The notes under the pieces: generated by a model | The model's input: only the letters and a program-made list of their open reading frames with translations | The model's database searches: none | What the model was told of the DNA's origin: nothing | Shown here: positions 7,999 to 16,865 of the stretch, piece by piece | Layout of the letters: every line of letters starts with the position of its first letter | How positions within the stretch are numbered: the stretch's first letter is position 1 | Assembly (NCBI GenBank): GCA_017993615.1 | Contig: JAGOMJ010000023.1 | Coordinates: forward strand, 1 to 33,789 | Length of the DNA: 33,789 nucleotides | Direction of reading: 5' to 3' | From: Smithella sp. | GTDB taxonomy: Bacteria > Desulfobacterota > Syntrophia > Syntrophales > Smithellaceae | Translations under genes and position numbers: made by a program

Positions 7999-8835
7999 AT
8001 GCTCAATTTAGTCGTTTGTTTAAAACAGGTTCCCATGGTAACCGAACTGCCGTGGGATGAAAAGACGGGAACGCTGCGGCGCGACCTTGCCGCCGGCATG
8101 ATGAATCCGGCCTGTAAACACGCCCTGGAAGCGGCTCTGCAAATCAAGGAACACCATCCCGCCAATATCACCGTAATCACGATGGGACCGCCGGCCGCCG
8201 AGGAAGTGCTTCGGGAATCGCTGGCGTTGGGCGCCGATCAAGCCGTGCTGGTTTGCGACAGGCTGTTGGCCGGATCGGATACGTTTGCCACGTCCCTTAT
8301 TTTAAAAGAGGCGATCAAAAAGAAATGTCCGAAATTTGATTTGATCCTTTGCGGAGCCTACACGGCCGATAGCGAAACGGCCCAGGTCGGACCGCAACTG
8401 GCCGAGGAGCTTGATTTACCCGCGGCGGCGTATGTGGAAAAACTGGAAATTTCCGGAAAAACATTACGCGTCCGGCGTCTGGTGGATAATTTCCGCGAAA
8501 CACTGGAAATGGAATTTCCGGCGCTGGTGACCATCTCGATGGAAAATTACAAACCGCGTTATACGGGGTTGGCGGGTCTGGAAAGCGCCTTCGACAAGAA
8601 TGATGTTGTCATCCTGGATGCGAAAGCTCTGGGCTTGACGGCTGCATCCATTGAAAAAAAAGGCTCCCGCACCAAAGTCCGCAAGGTGTTTCTGAGGAAG
8701 ACGCAGAAAGGGAACGTGCTTCTGCAGGGAGCGGCGTCTGCGGTGGTGACGGAGTTTTTGGACAAGTATCAAAGAAAAATCGGCACCGTCATAGGGAAAT
8801 CCATTGAAGAAAAGAAGTCCGATGACAAAAAATAG
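7999..8835 (+). CDS. etfB: Electron transfer flavoprotein beta subunit
   Basis: 278 aa. Begins MLNLVVCLKQVP, the classic EtfB start, and has the family blocks KHALEAALQIKE, GPPAAEEVLRESLALGADQAVLV and FDLILCGAYTADSETAQVGPQLAEEL. EtfB pairs with EtfA to carry electrons from the acyl-CoA dehydrogenase to a membrane or soluble acceptor. ATG 7999 is two bases after the dehydrogenase stop; the frame extends upstream but only inside that gene. The stop overlaps the etfA start by 14 bases, so the two subunits are translationally coupled. Confidence 0.95.
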   Translation: MLNLVVCLKQVPMVTELPWDEKTGTLRRDLAAGMMNPACKHALEAALQIKEHHPANITVITMGPPAAEEVLRESLALGADQAVLVCDRLLAGSDTFATSLILKEAIKKKCPKFDLILCGAYTADSETAQVGPQLAEELDLPAAAYVEKLEISGKTLRVRRLVDNFRETLEMEFPALVTISMENYKPRYTGLAGLESAFDKNDVVILDAKALGLTAASIEKKGSRTKVRKVFLRKTQKGNVLLQGAASAVVTEFLDKYQRKIGTVIGKSIEEKKSDDKK

Positions 8836-9826
8836 TAAAAAAAGTATTTGGGTATTCGGCGATTACCGCAATTATTATCAAAACCGGGTCACCCTGCAAT
8901 TGATCGCCCGGGCGGTTGCGTTGGCCAAGGTCATCAACGCGGAAGTTTGCGCATTGATTTTCGGTCATGAAATAGACGAATGGATTATGGAATATACTGC
9001 GCATGGCGCGGACCGTATTTTGGCGATTGATGATCCGGCGCTGAAAAGTTACAGCACCGAAAAATATCTGGCCATCATTGAACGATTGGCCGGAGAAAGA
9101 GATCCGGAAATTATTCTGATCGGCGCAACGGATTTCGGACGTGAATTTGCGCCCCGACTGGCCAAACGACTGAAAACGGGATTATCTGCTGACTGCGTCG
9201 GGCTGGATATCGCCGATGACGGACTGCTACTGCAGATCGCGCCTTCTTTCGGGGGCAATATGCTGGCGGAAATCGTCACGGAGCGCCATCGTCCGCAGAT
9301 GGCTACGGTTCGTCCGGGCACCTTTAAGGAAATTCCTCACGATAACCAGCGGAAAGCGTTGGTTGAACGCCTTCCTTTGATGAAAAATCTCCCCAAACCC
9401 CGCGTTCGTCTTATCGAATATGAACGTTCCGTTGAAAAAGAGCATACCATCGAAAACGCGTCGGTTATTATTTGCGGCGGCCGCGGCATGGGCAATAAGG
9501 AAAAATTTAAAAAACTTCAGGAACTGGCCAGACTTTTAGGCGGCGATGTAGGCGCCACCCGTCCGGTGGTTTACGCGGGATGGGCGGACCACGACGCACT
9601 GGTGGGTCAGGCCGGAAAGCATATCAAGCCGAAACTCCTGTTTTCCTTTGGTATCAGCGGTGCGATCCAGCACACCGCAGGCTTGGGCGAGGCACATTTC
9701 ATCATTGCGATCAATAAAAATCCGCAGGCAACCATGCTGAAAATGGCCGATGTCGCCATCATCGGTGATGCAAGCGACGTGCTCAATCATATGATTCGAG
9801 AACTCAAAAAGCGCATCAGAGAGTGA
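8822..9826 (+). CDS. etfA: Electron transfer flavoprotein alpha subunit
   Basis: 334 aa. N-terminal adenine-nucleotide-alpha-like domain to ~195 (ILIGATDFGREFAPRLAKRL, TGLSADCVGLDI), then the C-terminal FAD domain (GGDVGATRPVVYAGW, LFSFGISGAIQHTAG, IIAINKNPQATMLKMADVAIIGD). This is the subunit that binds FAD and docks on the dehydrogenase. ATG 8822 is preferred over an in-frame TTG at 8804 because a purine-rich GAAGAAAAGAAG ribosome site precedes it. Together with etfB and the dehydrogenase it forms a dedicated electron-transfer unit. Confidence 0.95.
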   Translation: MTKNSKKSIWVFGDYRNYYQNRVTLQLIARAVALAKVINAEVCALIFGHEIDEWIMEYTAHGADRILAIDDPALKSYSTEKYLAIIERLAGERDPEIILIGATDFGREFAPRLAKRLKTGLSADCVGLDIADDGLLLQIAPSFGGNMLAEIVTERHRPQMATVRPGTFKEIPHDNQRKALVERLPLMKNLPKPRVRLIEYERSVEKEHTIENASVIICGGRGMGNKEKFKKLQELARLLGGDVGATRPVVYAGWADHDALVGQAGKHIKPKLLFSFGISGAIQHTAGLGEAHFIIAINKNPQATMLKMADVAIIGDASDVLNHMIRELKKRIRE

Positions 9827-9865
9827 TGTGTATAAGATACAATAATTTTATAGGAGATGTCTTAT

Positions 9866-10978
9866 ATGATCAAATCAAGACTTTGCGACATGACCGGAAT
9901 CAAATATCCCATCATTCAGGCGGGCATGGGACCGTTCAGTAACAACAATCTCGGCGTAGCCGCCGCCAACGCCGGAGTGCTGGGCTTGTTTTCCACGAGC
10001 GGACTCTGCAATAAGGATTTTCTGCCCTTTATTTACAATGACTGGATTAAGAGCGCCGAGGCCAACCCGGATGACGACATTCCCACCGCAATTGAGAAAT
10101 TGCTCAAAAGAGCCTACCGGTTGACTAAAGACACAAACGGGGTATTCGGTATCAACGTAATGGTCTCCGCCGAATTGCTTTTTCAGGCGGAGCTTATCAT
10201 CAATGCGGCCATTCAGGTGCGGGCAGCCAATCCGGGCATGGAAAAACATTTCAAGGTTATTTTCACGTCTGCGGGCGATCCGGTGCCCTGGAAAGAAAAA
10301 ATCAGAGGCGCCGGTTTTACCTGGATGCATGTGGTGCCTTCAGTAAAAGGGGCTCTTCGCTGCAAAAAAGCAGGGGTTGATGTCATCGTGGCGTCCGGAC
10401 ACGAGGGAGGATTTCATACCTCCTGGGAACCGGTGCATTCCATGATTCTGCTGCCTGCGGTTGTAGACGCGGTTTCCGATGAGAAAACTTTGGTATGCGG
10501 AGCCGGCGGTTTCTGCGACGGCAAGACGCTGGCTGCGGCCCTGGTGATGGGCGCCGACGGCGTCCAGATGGGCACGCGTTTTCTTGCAACACAAGAAAGC
10601 GATTTCCCCCCGATCTGGCGGCAAGGTGTGGTCGAGGCAGGTGACAGAGGCACTCTGGTTGCCCGCGGCTTTGTCGGGCCGGCGCGCTGGCTTAAAAATC
10701 CGCGCAGTGAAGAGCACGCCCAAAACACACTGCAGAAATCGCCCGGATGTTATCTGGGAACGCCGGATGATATGCTGTCGATCGACTTCAAATTAATTGA
10801 GTTTGAAATGGAGTCGATGCAGGCTGCTTACGACGGCAACAAAGAGAAGGCGCTTCTGGCAGCAGGCGAAGCAGCGCAACGCATCAATGATATGCCCAAG
10901 GTCAGTGACATGGTGCAGGACATCATGAAGGAGACGGAAGATATTTTGCAAGGCGTCCAGACAAAGATGCTCGCGTAG
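9866..10978 (+). CDS. Nitronate monooxygenase / 2-nitropropane dioxygenase-like flavoprotein
   Basis: 370 aa TIM-barrel FMN protein. Seen: YPIIQAGMGPFSN at the N-terminus, VDVIVASGHEGGFHT (~170-184, with the conserved His of the family), GAGGFCDGKTLAAALVMGADGVQMGTRFLA (FMN phosphate site). The family includes nitronate monooxygenases and FabK-type enoyl-ACP reductases. In an anaerobe, linked to an acyl-CoA dehydrogenase and ETF, an oxygenase role is unlikely and an enoyl-thioester or electron-transfer role is more plausible (inference). ATG 9866 is 9 bases after AGGAG; the upstream ATG at 9857 overlaps the spacing. Last gene of the operon. Confidence 0.87.
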   Translation: MIKSRLCDMTGIKYPIIQAGMGPFSNNNLGVAAANAGVLGLFSTSGLCNKDFLPFIYNDWIKSAEANPDDDIPTAIEKLLKRAYRLTKDTNGVFGINVMVSAELLFQAELIINAAIQVRAANPGMEKHFKVIFTSAGDPVPWKEKIRGAGFTWMHVVPSVKGALRCKKAGVDVIVASGHEGGFHTSWEPVHSMILLPAVVDAVSDEKTLVCGAGGFCDGKTLAAALVMGADGVQMGTRFLATQESDFPPIWRQGVVEAGDRGTLVARGFVGPARWLKNPRSEEHAQNTLQKSPGCYLGTPDDMLSIDFKLIEFEMESMQAAYDGNKEKALLAAGEAAQRINDMPKVSDMVQDIMKETEDILQGVQTKMLA

Positions 10979-11002
10979 CACCCGTTTTAAAATAAAGGGA
11001 AA

Positions 11003-11018
11003 CCCGGCGAATGCCGGG
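11003..11018 (+). terminator. GC hairpin downstream of the flavoprotein gene
   Basis: CCCGGC-GAAT-GCCGGG, a perfect 6-bp stem 24 bases after the stop. There is no T tract, so it may be an mRNA 3' stabiliser or a first, weak terminator before the stronger one at 11079. Confidence 0.45.
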
Positions 11019-11078
11019 CACGTGCCTTGTGTCTAAGCTTTTTTGAACAGCTCCTAAAAAGCTGAAACTTTAAAAACA

Positions 11079-11120
11079 AATAACAAAAAAGCCGGAATAA
11101 ACCCCGGTTTTTTTGTTATT
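11079..11120. terminator. Bidirectional terminator between convergent operons
   Basis: A 17-bp stem: 11079-11095 (AATAACAAAAAAGCCGG) pairs with 11104-11120, loop 8 bases, with one G-T wobble. The A-rich left arm and T-rich right arm give a U tract in both directions. It ends the plus-strand acyl-CoA dehydrogenase operon and the minus-strand operon whose last gene stops at 11122. Confidence 0.9.
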
Positions 11121-11121
11121 T

Positions 11122-12141
11122 TCATTTTGAATTTTTTTGCAGGATTTTCGGGATTTCGGATTCACAGGGGACTCCGGTTGCGCAAAGACCGCACCCATAG
11201 ATAAAAATGTGATAATTTTTATTGCAGTGTATCAGAGATTTGGCCACCCTTTGATAGCAAACCTCCTTATTATGGCCATTTTCCGCGGTTATCGCATTCA
11301 CCGGACAGCGTTTCGCGCATTGCATGCAGGATTTGCCTTGATATTGCAGACAATGAGCATGAATATCATCAGGTCGCTCACGGTTTGATGTAAGTTTTAC
11401 ATTGACGACAAAACTGCCCGTTCTGTGAGCGCAGCCTTTTTCAGTGATGAAAAAATCGTGCATCCCGAAGGTTCCCAGACCGGCAGCATACGCCATATGC
11501 CGGTGCGACCAGGGAGAAGCCCAGCCTACTTTGGGATAACGTTTTTTATTAAACATGGGCGTGACGTCCGGCGCTATGGCCAAAATGCCCCTTTTCATAA
11601 GACAGGTAACTATTTCACGCACGAATATCTGGCTGAATATTTCACCTAAGAGGCGCGTCTGCGCCCAACGTTCCGCGGACCATTCTTTCATGGCCGCATT
11701 ATCGTTCTTTGTAATTTTCGTCAGCGGCAGGATGAAAGATACGACGCTTAAATCCTCTGCCCGGGGAGCGGGAACGCCATGTTGCCTGGCCTGCCACTGC
11801 ATAATTTCTTCCGGCGTGAAGTGATGCGGTCCGATAATCGTTTTATACTGTTGAAATATCGGATCGTCACCCTGAATAAATCCTATCAGCGGCTCCGTGA
11901 AGATTTTCTCTCCGTAAAAGGGATATTCCATGGTATTTTCCGGATGAGTGGCTATCTTTTCTTTGATGGTACTGATAAACCAATCTTCATTGAATACGGG
12001 ATCATCAGGCAAGCGCTGATAACCGGCATTAAATATTGGCTGATGAGGATGGCCCCATCCACGCATTTCACCGATCGCATTTTTCATTCCGCGAACGTCG
12101 GTGAAAAATGAAAATTTACGATAGCCATCTGTTTTTTTCAT
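11122..12141 (-). CDS. QueG-like 4Fe-4S protein (epoxyqueuosine reductase-related)
   Basis: 339 aa. The C-terminus has a ferredoxin-type cluster motif, CMQCAKRCPVNAI (Cys ~272, 275, 279), and a second, unusual one, YGCGLCATGVPCES (Cys ~317, 320, 326). The middle block AAGLGTFGMHDFFIT is typical of QueG-like and reductive-dehalogenase-like cobalamin/Fe-S proteins found in anaerobes. The N-terminal ~130 residues match no domain I recognise and QueG itself is distinct, so tRNA modification should not be assumed. Start ATG 12141 has AAGGG 6 bases upstream and lies two bases after the TSUP stop (the longer frame starts TTG). Last gene of an MFS-TSUP-FeS unit. Confidence 0.7.
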   Translation of the reverse strand: MKKTDGYRKFSFFTDVRGMKNAIGEMRGWGHPHQPIFNAGYQRLPDDPVFNEDWFISTIKEKIATHPENTMEYPFYGEKIFTEPLIGFIQGDDPIFQQYKTIIGPHHFTPEEIMQWQARQHGVPAPRAEDLSVVSFILPLTKITKNDNAAMKEWSAERWAQTRLLGEIFSQIFVREIVTCLMKRGILAIAPDVTPMFNKKRYPKVGWASPWSHRHMAYAAGLGTFGMHDFFITEKGCAHRTGSFVVNVKLTSNRERPDDIHAHCLQYQGKSCMQCAKRCPVNAITAENGHNKEVCYQRVAKSLIHCNKNYHIFIYGCGLCATGVPCESEIPKILQKNSK

Positions 12142-12143
12142 AA

Positions 12144-12914
12144 TCAACCCTTGCCTATTCTTCGGGGGGAAGACATCCCAAAATAACGAATGCCTAGAAA
12201 AATCAGCATGCCGGCGAAAATCAGGCGCAGGGTATCATTCGGGATGATATTAGCCACAGTTCCTCCGATGTATGTGCCTAAAAGAATCCCGGGAATAAGC
12301 CCCCAGAGGATTCCTTGTTCAGTATTGCCCATTTTCCAGTGTGTGAGTGCGCCGACAGCGCCCGAGGGAATCATGACCAGCAGCGATGTTCCCTGTGCCA
12401 CATGCTGGGTAAAGCCGGCAAGTATTACCATCACAGGAATCATAATCGTGCCGCCGCCGACGCCCATCATGCCGGAAAGAAATCCGGTCAACGCTCCTGT
12501 TGTCAGATAAATAACCGGTTTTGCATCATCGCTTACGACGACATTCGGCAAGTATAGTTTTAAAAATAAGAGTGCTGCACAGAAAAGCAGAAAGGCCCCG
12601 AAAGCTTTTTTTAATTTTTGTTCCGTAAGGGAACCGGCGTAACGAGCGCCCAGGGATGCCGTCATGATTGCCGTAAGCGCCAGCAGTGCCGCCGCTTTGA
12701 TGTCTATCGATCCGTTCAGTGCATAGGTTATTGATCCGCTGATGCCTGTGAAAACCAGGGCCACAAGACTTGTGCCGTGAGCCTTGTGCTGGGGCAGCTT
12801 TAATATCTCGACCATCAGCGGCACCATAATGATACCGCCGCCGATGCCGATCAGACCGCCAAACGTGCCGGCGACCAGTCCGATAATACAACTAGAGAGA
12901 GTGATTGCCTTCAT
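12144..12914 (-). CDS. TSUP/TauE-SafE family sulfite or organosulfur exporter
   Basis: 256 aa, about eight membrane segments. It contains the two inverted family repeats with GGLIGIGGGIIMVPLMVEIL (~18-37) and MMGVGGGTIMIPVMVILAG (~150-168). The family moves sulfite, sulfoacetate or related anions across the inner membrane. ATG 12914 is chosen because AGAGGG lies just upstream; the longer frame starts inside the MFS gene. Overlaps the end of the MFS gene by 23 bases, so the two are coupled. The transported substrate is unknown. Confidence 0.9.
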   Translation of the reverse strand: MKAITLSSCIIGLVAGTFGGLIGIGGGIIMVPLMVEILKLPQHKAHGTSLVALVFTGISGSITYALNGSIDIKAAALLALTAIMTASLGARYAGSLTEQKLKKAFGAFLLFCAALLFLKLYLPNVVVSDDAKPVIYLTTGALTGFLSGMMGVGGGTIMIPVMVILAGFTQHVAQGTSLLVMIPSGAVGALTHWKMGNTEQGILWGLIPGILLGTYIGGTVANIIPNDTLRLIFAGMLIFLGIRYFGMSSPRRIGKG

Positions 12915-14286
12915 GCATTTTCCCTCTGGCCAGTGAAGCAAAGATCCCCGCGCAGCAAAGAATACTCAAGATGGAAAAAATAAGTTTGGTGCTTTTTAAA
13001 AAGAGATGATGATTGGCGGCGGAAATCGGATGGTTGCCCAGAATAACGGCAAAAATCAGCATCGTAATGCCCATGCTGAACATTTGACCGGTAAGCCTCA
13101 TCGTACCCAGTGTGGCCGATGCGATACCGTAAAATTTATTTTCCACAGAACTCATGGTGGCATTGACATTGGGCGACGAAAAGAGCGCGAACCCGATGCC
13201 CAGTAAAACAAGACAAAACAGAACATAATGAATGCCCGTGGAACCGTTGAGGAAAATTAAAAGGACAAGACCCGCGACCGTGATGGACATCCCGATGGAC
13301 GCGATGATTTGCGGTTCAAAACGGTCGGAAAGACGTCCGGCAAAAGGCGAAATAAGCGCCTGCATGATCGGGGCGGCGATCAGAATGGAGCCTGCTTCGG
13401 AAGGGGTCAGAACTTTGATGTTTTGCAGATAAAGACTCAGCAGGAAATTAATAACAAACGTGGCGCTGTAATTGATCAGGGCGGCCAGATTGGAGAAAGC
13501 AAAAACCTTGTTATCGAGAAACAGGCGTATGTCCAGCAAGGGGAAGGGGCTTTTGAGCTGCTGAAAAATGAATAAGCCCAGAAAGATCATACCGATCGCA
13601 ATGAGACACCCCGCGCTAAATGCCGGCAGATGGGAAAACCCGTACATAATGGAAAAAAGAGCAATGGCGTAGATCAGCGCGCCGGTTAAATCGAAGCCCT
13701 CGTCTTCGCGGGCGGATGTTTCCGGTTCAATTTTTGCCAGCGTGATGAAAATGATGGTTAAGCCCAGGAAGACGGTAAACAGAAAAATGTACCGCCATCC
13801 GAGATATTGCGTCAGCAGCCCGCCGATAAAAGGCCCGACAGTCAAACCAACATAAACGGCGGTGATGTTGATGCCCAGAATCTTGCCGCGATCGCTTGGC
13901 GGATAAGCTGAAATCAGCATGGCCGTTCCGGTGCTGAAAATCATGGCCCCGCCGATGCCCTGCAAAGCTCGGACGGCAATGAGAAAAGCCTGCGTGGGCG
14001 ACCAGATGCAAAAGGCGGAAGCCACGGTAAAAATCAAAGCCCCGTAGATAAAAATTCTTCGGCGGCCGTAGATATCGGCCAGACGTCCCAGAGGGATGAG
14101 CGATATGGATGCCGCCAGAATAAAAGAAGTGGCCACCCAACTGAGCGTCAGAGCGGTCATGGACAATTCTTCGGCGATGGCGGGGAGGGCAACGTTGATG
14201 GCGGATCCCATAAACGGTGTCAGAAAAGAACTCAGCGTTGTAACCAGCAGCACATAGAGATGATTTTTATTGGCGTTGATTTTCAT
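12892..14286 (-). CDS. MFS transporter, drug:H+ antiporter type
   Basis: 464 aa with roughly 13-14 hydrophobic segments, as in the DHA2 (EmrB/QacA-like) branch. Motif A is seen between the second and third segments (GRLADIYGRRRIFIYG), and a motif-C-like Gly/Pro-rich segment follows (GLTVGPFIGGLLTQYLGWRYIF, about 140-165). Probably exports small organic compounds using the proton gradient. Followed by the overlapping TSUP gene. It starts 23 bases after the ThyX-like gene stop and may belong to the same long minus-strand operon. No HlyD/EmrA partner is nearby. Confidence 0.9.
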   Translation of the reverse strand: MKINANKNHLYVLLVTTLSSFLTPFMGSAINVALPAIAEELSMTALTLSWVATSFILAASISLIPLGRLADIYGRRRIFIYGALIFTVASAFCIWSPTQAFLIAVRALQGIGGAMIFSTGTAMLISAYPPSDRGKILGINITAVYVGLTVGPFIGGLLTQYLGWRYIFLFTVFLGLTIIFITLAKIEPETSAREDEGFDLTGALIYAIALFSIMYGFSHLPAFSAGCLIAIGMIFLGLFIFQQLKSPFPLLDIRLFLDNKVFAFSNLAALINYSATFVINFLLSLYLQNIKVLTPSEAGSILIAAPIMQALISPFAGRLSDRFEPQIIASIGMSITVAGLVLLIFLNGSTGIHYVLFCLVLLGIGFALFSSPNVNATMSSVENKFYGIASATLGTMRLTGQMFSMGITMLIFAVILGNHPISAANHHLFLKSTKLIFSILSILCCAGIFASLARGKMHEGNHSL

Positions 14287-14309
14287 GGATGGATGATAAA
14301 TACGGACAA

Positions 14310-15773
14310 TTACGTGCAGCTATACGTTTTGTTCAAGAGCGACGGGAAATGATCCTTCCCGCAGGCCATCATCAGCGTCAGAGGCATCACTTTTTTCGCC
14401 TGTTTGAGCATTTTTCCCGTAAGATTGTGAATGTCCCACTGGGCATGGGCATCGGCACGCAGTCGTGCAAGATGATACATTTCCCGGGCGTTCAGTTTCA
14501 TCAAAACCCTTTTACGGTGGGCATTGGTCAGCACATAAACGGCAGCCAGTGGTGCTTTCTCTCTGATTTTTTCATATGTGCTCTGCGTACGGTGCATCAG
14601 GTCCAGAAAATCTTTTTGCCGGCCGATGGCTTTAATGGAAGGCGGCACGGTGACACCCAGATGCGGATTGTATTCCTGTGCAATGATAGTGGACATTCGG
14701 TGTCGTTTAAGCTGGGCAAAGCAACTGGAACTGGCGATCAGTTCAAACTGCAGATCCACAGTTTCCAGCTCCCTTAATACGGCATCGTGTATCTGCAGGT
14801 TGGCAAAAGCAGTTTTAAACAGGGATCTTTTTTTCTGAGCGGTCAGCTTGTCGGCCGTCTTCAGGCATTCGGCATAATTGGCATCCGATGATGCAAACAG
14901 CAATGCGGCAGCCGCCCGGTTATCGGCAGCAGCCGATGCAGACATCAATTGCACATCGGCTGCGTTTTTGACCTTCGATTGCGATTTTTTTATTAATGCG
15001 TCGGAAAACCGATTCAGATTTCTTCTTGTGAATTTATCGTAGTCTGTCGCCTTCGTGTAACGGATCAGAGAAGGGGCGATTTCCTTTGTGGCGGCATACA
15101 GCTTTGCGCTGTATTCCTGCGCTTCGGCCAGGGGCAATGCCGCCAGCCGTCTGAGCATGAGTTCCAGGTTGCGGGCGTTGACGGTCATGCCCAGTTGGGT
15201 TTCGGTAGCCATGGAAATCGCGTAGCGGGCGTCTTCCTTGGCCCAGCCTTCCAGCATGGATCGGTTCGCCGGATCGGACGCCAGAGTTTTATGTTTATCG
15301 AAAATGTACGGCCTCAAGTTCTCATACATCTCATGGTAAAAATCATTTTGCGCTTCAACGGTAGAGATGAACAAACCGGCAAGATCAGCCTGCCGGATTT
15401 CTTCCGGGACGACAAAATCCTTATCGAAAAGAACATAGCGCTGTGATTTTTCCGTGAAGGAACACAGACGGAATTTTTCGATTTCTTCAACCAGGAACCG
15501 GGAGACGCCGATCACATCGATATTAAAAACCGCATGCTCGGCCACGGAGTTGTGCCCCATGTCAAAAACGATTTTACGGTTGGATTGGCGAGCCTTATCC
15601 ACTTCCTCGCGGGCGATGGCACGCAGCTCGTTAACGGGTTTCGGATTGCGGCTGATGCGTGCGTAAGCCGCCGAGATGGTTTCAGGTGTCAAATCCTGTT
15701 TTGTTCCGCTTTTGTCTTTCAGCGTCCGGATGATGTCATAGTCCAGATTATGACCGGCAAGAAGAATTTTCAT
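14310..15773 (-). CDS. Double-domain ThyX-like protein (FAD-dependent thymidylate synthase family)
   Basis: 487 aa, about twice the normal ThyX length (~220-250). Both halves look like ThyX. Half 1 (~1-245): GHNSVAEHAVFN (His 74, His 80), then FRLCSFTEKSQRY, which keeps the R-x7-S of the ThyX motif (Arg 102, Ser 110) but lacks its leading RH, and a TVNARNLELML dUMP-type block (~197-207). Half 2 (~320-487): LKRHRMSTIIAQEY keeps RHR (357-359) but has Glu 367 instead of Ser, and LNAREMYHLARLR repeats the C-terminal block. ThyX makes dTMP from dUMP with methylene-THF, NADPH and FAD. Whether this protein does so is open. AGGA Shine-Dalgarno; nine bases after... the MurI gene on its 5' side ends at 15783. 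Confidence 0.8.
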   Translation of the reverse strand: MKILLAGHNLDYDIIRTLKDKSGTKQDLTPETISAAYARISRNPKPVNELRAIAREEVDKARQSNRKIVFDMGHNSVAEHAVFNIDVIGVSRFLVEEIEKFRLCSFTEKSQRYVLFDKDFVVPEEIRQADLAGLFISTVEAQNDFYHEMYENLRPYIFDKHKTLASDPANRSMLEGWAKEDARYAISMATETQLGMTVNARNLELMLRRLAALPLAEAQEYSAKLYAATKEIAPSLIRYTKATDYDKFTRRNLNRFSDALIKKSQSKVKNAADVQLMSASAAADNRAAAALLFASSDANYAECLKTADKLTAQKKRSLFKTAFANLQIHDAVLRELETVDLQFELIASSSCFAQLKRHRMSTIIAQEYNPHLGVTVPPSIKAIGRQKDFLDLMHRTQSTYEKIREKAPLAAVYVLTNAHRKRVLMKLNAREMYHLARLRADAHAQWDIHNLTGKMLKQAKKVMPLTLMMACGKDHFPSLLNKTYSCT

Positions 15774-15782
15774 GAAATTTTC

Positions 15783-16628
15783 CTAAAAACTGACAAGTTC
15801 AATCTTTCCCAGCGTTCTTCCCAGAAAACGTTCGCCGATGGTTTGAAAACGATAGGGCAAATCGCTGACATAAAACGTGTATTCCGGTACCGCATGGTTC
15901 TGATTGCCGATCGCTTGTTGATCGATCAGATCGGCGGCGATACCGGCCATGGCTTCTGCCGAATCGATCAGTGTTACGGATTTTCCCATAATGTCCTGTA
16001 ACAGGGGTTTTAAAAGCGGGTAATGCGTGCAGCCGAGAACCAGCGTGTCCACCTGTTCGGCGATAACCTGTTTGAGATATTCCTGAGCAATGAGTTTTGT
16101 CGCCGGATGATCAAACCATCCTTCCTCCACCAGGGGAACGAACAAAGGACAGGCATGAGAGAAAACTTTTGCCTCTTTATCCAGAAGATGGATTGCCCTG
16201 GCGTAGGCATTGCTGTTGACGGTTGCAGGTGTGCCGATGACGCCGATGGACTTGGTTTTGGTATGCTGGATGGCCATGCGGGCGCTGGCGTCAATGACTT
16301 CGAGGACGGGTACCTGTTCCACAAGTTTTTGATAAGCGAACGCGACAGGCACCTGTGATAAATCAATGATCGTTTGATGAGCCACTGCGGCCATGGTGTT
16401 GCAGGCGACAATCAGCATTTTGACATCTTTTTGGATCAGAAATTCGGTAATCTGTGCCGCGTAGCGGTTGATGGTTTCCACCGACTTCACACCATACGGC
16501 ACGCGAGCGGTGTCGCCGAAATAGATGATGTTTTCAAAAGGCAGACGTTCCATCAGGGCCCGGACGACCGTCAGACCGCCGATGCCGGAATCGAAAACGC
16601 CTATGGCACGATTTGCTTTTGTGTTCAT
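15783..16628 (-). CDS. murI: Glutamate racemase
   Basis: 281 aa, normal MurI length. It converts L- to D-glutamate for peptidoglycan. Seen: GVFDSGIGGLTV (Asp 13), IIYFGDTARVPYG, the first catalytic Cys in IVACNTMAA (Cys 76), and the second in LGCTHYPLL (Cys 200, His 202). All residues needed for the two-base mechanism are present. It lies upstream of the ThyX-like gene with a 9-base gap, so the two are co-transcribed. Confidence 0.96.
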   Translation of the reverse strand: MNTKANRAIGVFDSGIGGLTVVRALMERLPFENIIYFGDTARVPYGVKSVETINRYAAQITEFLIQKDVKMLIVACNTMAAVAHQTIIDLSQVPVAFAYQKLVEQVPVLEVIDASARMAIQHTKTKSIGVIGTPATVNSNAYARAIHLLDKEAKVFSHACPLFVPLVEEGWFDHPATKLIAQEYLKQVIAEQVDTLVLGCTHYPLLKPLLQDIMGKSVTLIDSAEAMAGIAADLIDQQAIGNQNHAVPEYTFYVSDLPYRFQTIGERFLGRTLGKIELVSF

Positions 16629-16865
16629 GGTAATGTTTTTACGGAACTTTTATCTTAATTGTTTTTTACACCGGGCCGCAAAAAAAAACAACGGGCCCCT
16701 TTTCTTATATCTTCTCGAAAGAAATCTCATCATTGCGGATGTTTGCCGCTGGAAATGGCTTATCATAACTCATCAAAACATAGCAAGGTTTGTTGTTGAT
16801 ATTTTTTGTAAACAAGGCCGCTTCCCCGTCGGGAAGACATCGATGCGGATTTTAACAGCGAATTG

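Noticed and set aside
16675..16700. GGGCC...GGGCCCC palindrome between murI and the barrel gene as a terminator
   Set aside because: The pairing requires a long 16-base loop and no clean T tract follows in the right direction.
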